From an uncultured Clostridia bacterium (GTDB lineage Bacteria > Bacillota > Clostridia > TANB77 > CAG-508): DNA of 52,266 bases. Positions 16,590 to 24,869 of this stretch are shown here, piece after piece. Every line of letters starts with the position of its first letter. Position 1 is the stretch's first letter. The stretch lies in assembly GCA_934141445.1 (NCBI GenBank), contig CAKPCF010000009.1, forward strand, positions 1 to 52,266, written 5' to 3'. Below the pieces are notes generated by a model. That model was not told where the DNA came from and did no database searches. It saw nothing but the letters and a program-made list of their open reading frames with translations. The translations under genes and the position numbers were made by a program.

Positions 16590-19500
16590 TTAAAATCCAC
16601 TCTTCTTTTTCCAACTTAATTTTTGTATTTCTGAAAAATCTGCTAAGTTTATATTACCATTTAATAATATTGTATTTAAACTTCCTCCATTATTTTCATT
16701 TAATTTTTTTATAATGCTTAAATTTCTAATTGTTTGCATTACATTGTTTTTATCTGTATATTGTACTATATCCTGTAAACAATTATTTTCAATGTTTAAA
16801 TATTTCAATTGTTTTAAGTTTTCTATTCCATATAAAGAATATATTTTATTATCAGATAAATTTATCTCTTGTAAATTAGTATCTTCGCTTAAAGCTTCAA
16901 CAGAAGTTATTTTATTTTTTTTCAAACTTAATTTCGTTAATTTTTTAAAATTTTCAATTCCCTCTAAGCTTGAAATATTTGCATTTTCTATAGTAAGTTC
17001 TTTTAAATTTATATAATCTTTTAAGCTTGATATACTACTTATTTTTGGAGTTCCACTAGCAGTTGTATTACTTCTTATTAAATATATTGTTTCTAATGTA
17101 TTTACAAATCTTGAATTTTCTATCATTGTCAAATTACTTATGTCATAACTATTTCCAGACTTTATTGCTTTTAAATTCGGACAATTGTCTGCTAGATTTT
17201 TCATTACATAATCATTCAAGCAATTATTTACCCCATATATTTCTTCTAATTGTTCTGGATATTCTCCTGATAAAATTTGTCCATCTAAATATAAATAAGT
17301 GACTGAATCTGGGGCTTTTACTTTATATTGTAATCCGTATATTAAAGATAATCTTTTTAGACTTGTACATTGTGACAAATCTACAATATTAGTTGCTTTC
17401 AAATCAGTCAATGTTAATTGTTCTAAATCAAGATTTGGTTTATTTAAAGTTTTTAGAATATTTTCATTCGTAATAAATAAACCTTGAAATTGCAAAAAAC
17501 TACTTGTATTATAACCATAAGCCCAGCCTAAATTTTTAATAACTGGAACTATTTTTGATAAATCTATATTTTCATTATCTATTGCCAAACTAATTAACTT
17601 TGTGTTATTTTTCAGAAGCTCAAGTCCTTTATATTCACCATTTTCATTTTTTTCATCAGTTATAACATTAGTACCATATAAAACAATTTCTTTCAACTCT
17701 GCCATATTCTTAGCAAAGCTTATATCATTTAATTTATCTAAATTAGAAAGATTCAAATATTTAACAGCTGTAAGAGTACTAAGAACTTCATTAATTATTT
17801 GATTAAATTCATCATCACTTAGTTGCTTATCATTATTATCTAATAATTTTAGATTTTTTAAATTTAATTTAACAATATTTATTTTATCTTTTAATAAAAT
17901 AAAATTATCTTTATTTAAGCTTTGATCTTCAAGTGATAAGTTTTTAGTATCTATATCTAATAATATTAGTGAATATTTAGATGATATTGTAAAATTGCTT
18001 CCACATGTATTTATTACATTTCTTATATTTAATAAACTTTTGCTATTTAAATTTTCATTTGCTAATAAATATAACTCATTCAAATTCGACAAACCACTTA
18101 GATATTCGACTCTTTTCAAATCATTATTTTCTAAATTTATGTATTGTAATGTTCCTAAATTTTTTATACTGCATAATGCATCTTCGCTACTGCTTTCTTC
18201 TGAATTTTCATTTTTTCCCAAAGCACAATTATTGGCATATATGTATACAATTTTATTTGAATTTTCCAATTTATTTAATGTTGTTAAATTTGGATTTCCC
18301 GTAACATATAAATAGTATAAACTTCTACAATTTTCTAATCCAGAAGTGTCATATAAATCACAATATTGACTACATACATAAGCTAAATTTGGTAAATTCT
18401 GAAGACCATTCAAACTATTTAATTTCTTGCAATTTGCCAATTTAATTTGGTATAAACTAGTATATTCTTTTAATGAATCTACTGATGTTATTCTATTATT
18501 ATTTAAAAAAATGTATTTTATATATTTTTTTGAATTCAAATTGTTTAATGGCGAAATATCTGTTAAATTTGACATTCTTGAATCATTTGCAATATGAATT
18601 TCACTAGTACCAGCTTTATTTATATAATAATCAATTCCAAAAATTCCAAAATATTCCAAATTCTTTAAATCTGCTTCTGCAATTCCTAAATTCGAATCAC
18701 ATAATTTTGAAATTTCCTCGTTTGTTTCCTGTTCACTCATTGATGATAAAAATTGAAAATACAAATTTTTTAATTTACTACAATTACTTAAACTTTTATA
18801 ATTTCCTATTCTACAATTATAAAAAAATATATACTCTAAATTTGTAGCTCCATCAATACCATCTAAATTACTAATATCAACATTTTCAAAGGTCAACTTT
18901 CTTAAGCTTCCTAAATTATACATCAGTTTCAAATTTAAGCTATTATTGTTAATTGTTAATTCATCAACATTTAATAAGTCCTTATATGTTACATCTTTTT
19001 CTAATCCTAGTGCATTTGCCCAGTCACTATCTTTCTGCATTCCTGTAACTGAATCTGATAAATCTGCTTTTATTTCTTCATCTGTTGCTCCTAATCTGCT
19101 TTCATTTGAGTTTCCACAATAATACACTTTTAAGTCACTAGTTATTCCATATATATCATTAAAATCTGCCCAAACAGTTTTATCTGTTAATGAAGTATCT
19201 CCCCCCCTTATTTGTTGCTTTATTTCGTCAGGTAAGGCAGATTTTTCAATAAAATAATATTTATTTCCGACTCTGATTATCCATAAAATAATAGTTATTA
19301 TTTATAGCCTTTTGTATATATTTTTTTGTTTCAGAAATATCATTTAAAAAATATTCAATCTTATTTTCTGGCTCTTCTATTGAATCGTATAAATTGATAT
19401 ATTGTTCCTGCATAAATTCTTCTAAAACAGCTACACTTTGCATATAAGTTACATTTTTAGCTTGTGCCATTATGCCATTTTCTCCAATGGTTGCATTTAA

Positions 19501-19647
19501 GCTAACTCCTGCTAAAATCAGCATTACTATTATTGTTATAACTAAAGCTATAAGTGTTATGCCTTTTTTACTTTGCAATATGAATTTGTTGCTTTGAAAT
19601 GTAATTTTATGCTTACTTAAACTTTCTTTACATTTTCTTTTGTTCAT
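16590..19647 (-). pseudogene. Leucine-rich-repeat surface protein with prepilin-like N-terminus, frameshifted
   Basis: The N-terminal piece (19647-19261) encodes MNKRKCKES, the helix GITLIALVITIIVMLILAGV and NATIGENGIMAQAKN, then stops at 19261. The downstream frame is open from before that stop. It reads RVGNKYYFIEKSALPDE, aligning with EGNALYLIKKSGLPDE in the paralogue at 13040-16106, then runs through about 840 residues of leucine-rich repeats (for example LKQLKYLNIENN). A one-base indel near 19265-19320 therefore splits one gene. A run of seven G residues (19201-19207 as C on the plus strand) lies in the downstream part but after the stop, so it is not the cause. Predicted role: cell-surface adhesin-like protein. 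Invertible promoter 19841-20028 and a structured leader precede it. Confidence 0.8.
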
Positions 19648-19840
19648 TTTATGATTTTCCTCCCTTAGATTTTATAAGTAGAGAAAAAGCATTTTTTGTC
19701 TTATTGCAAATTCAATTGTGTGATTAGCAATATAAAAAGCTCTTTCTCTTTCAATCCATAAAAAACATTAGTCTAATGACTTTTGCTTTTCTTTGAAAGA
19801 AAACCATTTCAAAACTTCTCTATTTTATTTTTACGGATTT
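19648..19840 (-). ncRNA. Structured leader RNA, copy 3
   Basis: Very similar to copy 1 (246-437) but with informative changes. P1 is AAUCCGUAAAAA (complement of 19828-19839) with UUUUUUAUGGAUU (complement of 19753-19765), where a G.U pair replaces A-U. P2 with loop UGGUUUUC and P3 (CAUUA/UAAUG) are kept. The 3' hairpin keeps the AGAGAAAGAGC stem but has a diverged inner part (AUUGCUAAU...UUUGCAAU). Confidence 0.55.
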
Positions 19841-20028
19841 CTTTAAGTTCAGTACTTAGAGAAAAAAAGAAAAGACACAAAATAGTATATTTTACTATAC
19901 TTTTGTGCCTTTTTTATAATTTATAATTTTAGTTTTGCTAAAAAAGTTTTTTATAATAGTTGACTTAAAATATCACTAATGATAAAATTTTATAAAAGTT
20001 AAAAGAACTTTAAGTACTGAACTTAAAG
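19841..20028. promoter_or_regulatory. Invertible promoter segment 3 (inverton), OFF orientation
   Basis: Left site 19841-19861 is CTTTAAGT-TCAGT-ACTTAGAG (one mismatch), right site 20008-20028 is CTTTAAGT-ACTGA-ACTTAAAG. The enclosed plus-strand promoter is TTGACT (19960-19965), 17-bp spacer, TAAAAT (19983-19988, preceded by TGA). The terminator hairpin at 19874-19909 pairs better on the minus strand (a G.U pair where the plus strand would have A.C), supporting a role in blocking minus-strand read-through. It lies upstream of the LRR gene starting at 19647. Confidence 0.8.
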
Positions 20029-20045
20029 TTCTTTTTTGCATTATT

Positions 20046-21554
20046 TTAAAAAGATGCTCTATATTTTTGTGTCATATCCATATTTTCTTTTACTTCTTCT
20101 GCTGTCATTGATGTTGTATACAATCTAGTTGTATATACTTTGCCTTTTAAGTAATATAAGTTTGGAATAGTACTCCACCATGGGCAAACTCCAACAAAGA
20201 AAGGACATTCTTCATTATTCCATACTGTTAATCCATTTTCATAGCTATCACTTCCAAAATATGTATATGCCATTAATTTCCCATTTATATAGTATTCTAG
20301 CTTATCAACATGATTTACGTTCATATATTCATCTTGATTTACTAAATCATTATTATATGTTTTATATACAAAAGTCAAATAAAAATCCTCACCTATATTA
20401 TAACCACAATCACCTTGTATCTGAATATCAGCAGTTCCATTTGTACTCATATTAAAACCCGTTCCTTGCCAAGATGAATCCCTGTTAAATTTACATACTG
20501 TTCCTTCTTCACAAAAACCAAATCTCATTGATTCATATATAGAAGATGTTAAAGTGGGTATTCTACAAAATAACCCTATTGCATTTTTACCATTTCCACA
20601 ATCATATAATAGTCTGCTTACATTTGCATACATTTCAAATGTAAATCCATTTGAAAAATCTACTCCACTCCTTTTTAACTCTAAATATCCTCCTTCTCCT
20701 GTTGGATTATTTACTGCGTCTTCATTAAATAATAAAGCCTTACTACTGCTATCATATTGTACATCTCCATGTTTGGTTATTCCTGTCCATCTTCCATCTG
20801 CTAAATTTGTTGGATCTATATTTAATACTAACCCTCTACTTACTGCTAATGTACTATTTAATGACCACTCTACTGCTTTTTCTGTTAACCCTATTATCAA
20901 ATTATCATAATTTATTATATAATCTTTTGAGAATGTCATATTCTCTCCATTTACACTATAATTTTCACCAGATTTTAATAAATAATTTCCACTTCCATAT
21001 CTACCTGTTTCTGTATTATAATCATCATAATCTATTACTAATTTCCATCTATCTCCATTTTGTGAGTTTTTATCATACAATCTTGTTCCTATTATTTCAC
21101 TTGACGCTACTTCATCATCATTTGATGGAAATGTAACTCTATTCTTTATTGGTATTACCTTATTTATTATTGTTTGTATATCTTTTATTACTTCTGCACT
21201 TGCTCCAGATAAACTCGAATTTATTCCTAAGCCTTTAGCTATATTTGCTTCTTGTTCATCCTTTCCTATGTAATACAATTCACCATTTATAATTGCAAAT
21301 TTATCTTTATCACTTTCATTCATACTTTGAACATAGTCATTTAATGTATCTCCTGCTATTGTTACTTTTCCATACATTCCTAATTCCAAATCTTCCTTAT
21401 ATTTTGCAAATTTTTGTGTTATTGTTGCCATTTTTGATCTACTTAATACACCATTATCTCCAACTACCAAGTTGATTGATACACCTGCTAATATAAGTAA
21501 CACAATTATTGTTATCACCAATGCTATCAAAGTAATGCCTTCTCTTTTGTTCAT
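20046..21554 (-). CDS. Prepilin-like surface protein with LamG/concanavalin-like domain
   Basis: An intact 502-residue protein. It starts MNKRE followed at once by GITLIALVITIIVLLILAGV, a prepilin-like signal helix with Gly at -1 and Ala in place of Glu5. A linker region follows. From about residue 245, a beta-rich domain resembles LamG/concanavalin A-like lectin-glucanase folds (SRGLVLNIDP, GGYLELKRSGVDFSNGFTFEMYANVSR, KLEYYINGKLMAY, YYLKGKVYTTRLYTTSMTAEEVKEN). Such domains bind carbohydrates or proteins, so a displayed adhesin or binding protein is likely. The ribosome site is AGGAGG. Only 38 nt separate the ATG from the invertible segment 21593-21782, leaving no room for a private promoter. 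Confidence 0.85.
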   Translation of the reverse strand: MNKREGITLIALVITIIVLLILAGVSINLVVGDNGVLSRSKMATITQKFAKYKEDLELGMYGKVTIAGDTLNDYVQSMNESDKDKFAIINGELYYIGKDEQEANIAKGLGINSSLSGASAEVIKDIQTIINKVIPIKNRVTFPSNDDEVASSEIIGTRLYDKNSQNGDRWKLVIDYDDYNTETGRYGSGNYLLKSGENYSVNGENMTFSKDYIINYDNLIIGLTEKAVEWSLNSTLAVSRGLVLNIDPTNLADGRWTGITKHGDVQYDSSSKALLFNEDAVNNPTGEGGYLELKRSGVDFSNGFTFEMYANVSRLLYDCGNGKNAIGLFCRIPTLTSSIYESMRFGFCEEGTVCKFNRDSSWQGTGFNMSTNGTADIQIQGDCGYNIGEDFYLTFVYKTYNNDLVNQDEYMNVNHVDKLEYYINGKLMAYTYFGSDSYENGLTVWNNEECPFFVGVCPWWSTIPNLYYLKGKVYTTRLYTTSMTAEEVKENMDMTQKYRASF

Positions 21555-21592
21555 TTATACTTTCCTCCTTAATTTTTACTTTATGGACTTAT

Positions 21593-21782
21593 CTTTAAGT
21601 ACAAGACTTAAAGATAATAAAAAAAAGACACGATATGATATGTTTTTCACATATTTCGTGTCTTTTTAGTTTTATATTTTATTCAATTATTTTATAATTT
21701 ACTTATTTGCAGTTGACTTAAAAACATACAAATGATAAAATTCAGTTAAATTTAAAGTCAACTTTAAGTCTTGTACTTAAAG
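21593..21782. promoter_or_regulatory. Invertible promoter segment 4 (inverton), OFF orientation
   Basis: Left site 21593-21613 is CTTTAAGT-ACAAG-ACTTAAAG and right site 21762-21782 is CTTTAAGT-CTTGT-ACTTAAAG, perfect reverse complements. The plus-strand promoter is TTGACT (21713-21718), 17-bp spacer, TAAAAT (21736-21741). The terminator hairpin is 21627-21662 with T-runs on both sides. Inversion would move the -10 to about 21634-21639 and start transcription roughly 70 nt before the LamG gene. Unlike the other copies, the structured leader between site and gene is almost absent; only a GTCCATAAAG remnant of its P1 strand remains. Confidence 0.8.
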
Positions 21783-21804
21783 CTGGCTTTATTTTATATA
21801 TTTT

Positions 21805-23694
21805 TTAATTTATTGCTACTCCATTTACATATAAAGTATATCCATTAAAATCAATATTACTATAAGTTGTATCAGCATCTACAAGTGAAGTTACATAAGA
21901 ATTACCAGTTAATTTTATACTTGAACTGCTATCTAAAACTAAAGCTATATTTTCAGCTTGATTTTCTCCGTTTATAGTACCTTCATAATAAGAGTTATTT
22001 TTCAAGTTCATATTCAAAGTTGATATAGAATCAACCACAATATTTCCTATTGCTTTTTGATTTGTTAAATTAAGTGTTACATTTCCACCATTTGAACCAG
22101 AATTTCCCCAAGAATCTTTTTGGATTCTTAAAAAATTTCCTGTACTATCATTGTTAGTAATATCATTATTTTCTAGATTTATTGTAGCTGTTGTGTTTGT
22201 TACATATAAAGTGTCTCCATTGTTAGTTATTATTGTACAATCTTTTGCAGTGAAACTAGCATTTCCATCAGCAGCATCACCTGACATTGATTGATATAAA
22301 AATATATTTTTATAAGTAGTTGACTGTCCATTTAATTTATTATTATCATCTGTTAAGTTACAATCTTCTAAACCTACACTGTTTTTTCCTTCGATAACCA
22401 CTCCTTCTGATGTTTTGCTTATTAAATCACTATTTTTTACTGTTATATCTGCTGTTGAATAAATTGCTGGTGAACCTGTACCAGTAGTAGTATAAGTACC
22501 ACCATCAACATTTACAGTACCACCTCCTCTGTCACTTCTTATTGCTGCACTTGATGTTCCTGATGTATTTATTGTTAAATCACTTGCATTAGTTGTTCCT
22601 CCACCTGTAGTCATTATTCCACCAGCATTATCTCCTGTTGTTGTAATAGTAGAATCACTTATATTAACTGTTGTTCCATCACTTGATGCATTATTAGTTG
22701 TAGCTGAACCTCCATAACTAAATACACCATTTGCACCATCTGCATTTGTTTCAACATTTATATTTTTTAAATTTAGTGTAGCACCATCTTTTGCAATTAT
22801 ACCTGAATTATTTCCATAAAAATTGCTACTATCACCTCCATCTGAATCGCCTGTTTTTGACACTTCTATATCAGTAGCAGTTACTTCAATATCTCCAGAT
22901 ACTAATAAAGCATTTTCATCTTTTTCTGAAGAAACATATTCTCCACCTAATAACTCTGCATCTTCTGTCACTTCCTTAGTAGAACTATATGATACACTAC
23001 TTGAACTTCCATTTTCCATTCCTGGCATACCATTATTCATTGACACATTATTAGTATTATTTGTTATTAAATAATTAGTTGTTATATATCCTTGTGCAAA
23101 AGTTAGAATTCCTGTTAAAATTATAACTACTACAATTAAAGCAATTATTCTATTTCCTTGTATAGTTTCTCTAAATGCTAATTTATTAAATTTTGACGTT
23201 AACAAATATCCTATTAAAATACTATTTACTAATGCTTCTATTCCAAACAATATATAATATACTGTATCTATTTTTATTACACTTGCATTATTTGATTCAC
23301 CTGGCATTGATGGTGGTGTATTTTGGTTGTTTCCTGATGTATTATCATCTCCATCTGGTTTTGTTGGTGGTTCACCTTGATTATTATTTGAATTATTATC
23401 TGTACCATTTGGCATTGATGGTGGTGTATTTTGATTGTTTCCTGATGTATTATCATCTCCATCTGGTTTTGCTGGTGGCTCGCCTTGATTATTGTTTGAA
23501 TTATTATCTGTACCGTTTGGCATTGATGGTGGTGTTCCACCCTGTTCATTCATATTTCCATTTGTTTGCATATTTATTTGAGAATTTGAATTATTATTTA
23601 CACTATTCTTTGCAAGATTCATAGTAAAATAACTTGCAATAAATAAAATCAATATGCAAAATATTATAATTATGTTTTTAGTTTTTCTTTTCAT
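21805..23694 (-). CDS. Membrane-anchored beta-helix surface protein with Pro/Asn/Gly repeats
   Basis: The 629-residue protein begins with a signal-anchor helix (about 7-27). A low-complexity extracellular linker follows with 36-residue repeats containing PPSMPNGTDNN and GEPP.KPDGDDNTSGNN (about 52-136). Two more transmembrane helices lie near 145-166 and 183-206. The large C-terminal domain has short beta repeats with Thr, Asn and Gly ladders (for example GGTVNVDGGTYTTTGTGSPAIYS), which suggest a right-handed beta-helix as in carbohydrate-binding Cthe_2159-type proteins or adhesins. It lies upstream of the LamG gene but is separated from it by inverton 4 and its terminator, so it is not simply co-transcribed. 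Confidence 0.75.
   Translation of the reverse strand: MKRKTKNIIIIFCILILFIASYFTMNLAKNSVNNNSNSQINMQTNGNMNEQGGTPPSMPNGTDNNSNNNQGEPPAKPDGDDNTSGNNQNTPPSMPNGTDNNSNNNQGEPPTKPDGDDNTSGNNQNTPPSMPGESNNASVIKIDTVYYILFGIEALVNSILIGYLLTSKFNKLAFRETIQGNRIIALIVVVIILTGILTFAQGYITTNYLITNNTNNVSMNNGMPGMENGSSSSVSYSSTKEVTEDAELLGGEYVSSEKDENALLVSGDIEVTATDIEVSKTGDSDGGDSSNFYGNNSGIIAKDGATLNLKNINVETNADGANGVFSYGGSATTNNASSDGTTVNISDSTITTTGDNAGGIMTTGGGTTNASDLTINTSGTSSAAIRSDRGGGTVNVDGGTYTTTGTGSPAIYSTADITVKNSDLISKTSEGVVIEGKNSVGLEDCNLTDDNNKLNGQSTTYKNIFLYQSMSGDAADGNASFTAKDCTIITNNGDTLYVTNTTATINLENNDITNNDSTGNFLRIQKDSWGNSGSNGGNVTLNLTNQKAIGNIVVDSISTLNMNLKNNSYYEGTINGENQAENIALVLDSSSSIKLTGNSYVTSLVDADTTYSNIDFNGYTLYVNGVAIN
23303..23540. repeat. 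108-bp in-frame tandem repeat
   Basis: Units begin at 23303 and 23411 with a partial unit from 23519, encoding the 36-residue linker repeats of the beta-helix protein. The copies differ at few bases, so copy number could vary by slippage or recombination without shifting the frame. Confidence 0.9.
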
Positions 23695-23718
23695 CTTTAT
23701 ACTCTCCTTTTCAATAAT

Positions 23719-23757
23719 TTTCTATCGCGCGTCATAGAAATCTTTTTTCTTTCTATG
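23719..23757 (-). promoter_or_regulatory. Possible alternative hairpins in the beta-helix gene leader
   Basis: On the minus strand, CATAGAAA, then TTTCTATG, then ATAGAAA occur in series, separated by a short A-rich loop and by the GC-rich ACGCGCG. The middle element can pair with either outer one but not both, giving two mutually exclusive hairpins about 25 nt before the start codon at 23694. Function is unknown. Confidence 0.4.
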
Positions 23758-23896
23758 ATTGCATTTTAATTCCATTTTATTAAATAAACATTAAACTAAA
23801 AAAATTTTATAAAATAATTTGCTTTATATTTTCTGTATATTATTTAACACAACTTTTTATATAATTGGAATAGCAAAACACTCACTTATTAAACAA

Positions 23897-23938
23897 AAAC
23901 ACAATTATCTAATAAAAATTATTAAATAATTGTGTTTT
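23897..23938 (-). terminator. Terminator of the mutL-methyltransferase operon
   Basis: On the minus strand, AAAACACAATTAT pairs with ATAATTGTGTTTT and is followed by TGTTT. It lies just after the methyltransferase stop codon at 23950. Confidence 0.8.
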
Positions 23939-23949
23939 CTAATTCTAAA

Positions 23950-24852
23950 TTAAATTTTTCTTATCTTTGCTACAAAAAAACCTTCAACTAAATCTGTCGG
24001 CATAACACACATTACGCCTTCTATTATAGTTGGTAACAGAGGTAAAGCTTTATACTTTTCCAAATTTATAGGAATTATTTCATATTTTCCTTGCTTTAAA
24101 ATCTTTTTCAAAATCAACTCATTTTCTTCTTTTAAAATTGAGCAAGTTGAATAAACAATTTCTCCATTTTTCTTTAAAATATTTAAAGCTTTATTTAATA
24201 AAATTTCTTGTGTTTTAGCTGAACGAGAAATTAGTTCTTCTGTAAAATATTTTTCTAAATTCTCATCTTCACTATATAAAGTGCCACTTCCACTGCAAGG
24301 AGCATCTAATAAAATTTTATCAAAAGAAAAATAATTACTTAACTTTCTTGAATCTTCTTGCATTAAGTTTATTCCTTTAGCTCCCTGTTTTTCAACATTA
24401 TATGCTAATCTATCATAACGAATTTTATTTTTTTCGCATGCTGTAATTAAAGCTTTATTATTTGCAAGCATTGCTATTTGTGTTGTTTTTCCTCCAGGAG
24501 CTGCCGTCATATCCAATATATTTTCTTTTTCTCTTGGTTCTAATATAAGTGGTGGCAACATTGAAGAAAGACTTTGTAAATAAATTTCACCATTTTTATA
24601 CATTTCTAGAGTTCTAATTTTATTTTCATCTACATCATTTAAAATAATTGCATTTTCATAAAAATCTGAAACAGCAAAATCTATTTCTTCTTTTTCTAAT
24701 TCTTCCTTTATTTTTTCAAAATTTGTTTTTATTGTATTTATTCTAAAAGTTACTTTTCTTTTTTTAGAATATCCATCTAAAATTTTATTTGTAACTTCAT
24801 CTCCATATTGTGCTAATAATTTTGATTTTAAAAATTCTGGAATTTCTGCCAT
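23950..24852 (-). CDS. RsmB/NOP2-family RNA cytosine-C5 methyltransferase
   Basis: The enzyme would methylate a cytosine in rRNA or tRNA using S-adenosylmethionine. The 300-residue protein has the SAM motif DMTAAPGGKT (114-123) and the two catalytic cysteines C186 (DAPCSGSG) and C237 (STCSI). A short N-terminal region precedes the Rossmann core. It lacks the N-terminal NusB-like domain of RsmB and any C-terminal RNA-binding extension, so it is a minimal member closer to RsmF-type cores; the target base is not deducible. It follows mutL by 17 nt and ends the long operon. Confidence 0.92.
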   Translation of the reverse strand: MAEIPEFLKSKLLAQYGDEVTNKILDGYSKKRKVTFRINTIKTNFEKIKEELEKEEIDFAVSDFYENAIILNDVDENKIRTLEMYKNGEIYLQSLSSMLPPLILEPREKENILDMTAAPGGKTTQIAMLANNKALITACEKNKIRYDRLAYNVEKQGAKGINLMQEDSRKLSNYFSFDKILLDAPCSGSGTLYSEDENLEKYFTEELISRSAKTQEILLNKALNILKKNGEIVYSTCSILKEENELILKKILKQGKYEIIPINLEKYKALPLLPTIIEGVMCVMPTDLVEGFFVAKIRKI

Positions 24853-24869
24853 ATTTTCTCATTCCTTTG

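Noticed and set aside
16590..19127. An independent gene starting at the GTG near 19127.
   Set aside because: The frame is open well upstream and aligns there with the paralogue; no ribosome site precedes the GTG. It is the downstream part of the split LRR gene.
438..21782. The paired 21-nt sites as RNA kissing hairpins (equal stems, complementary 5-nt loops).
   Set aside because: The loops are complementary, so this is possible in RNA. But in the present orientation the enclosed promoter would transcribe only one site of each pair, and the promoter/terminator arrangement is explained more simply by DNA inversion.
23303..23540. A CRISPR-like array.
   Set aside because: The repeats are in-frame 108-bp coding units without unique spacers.
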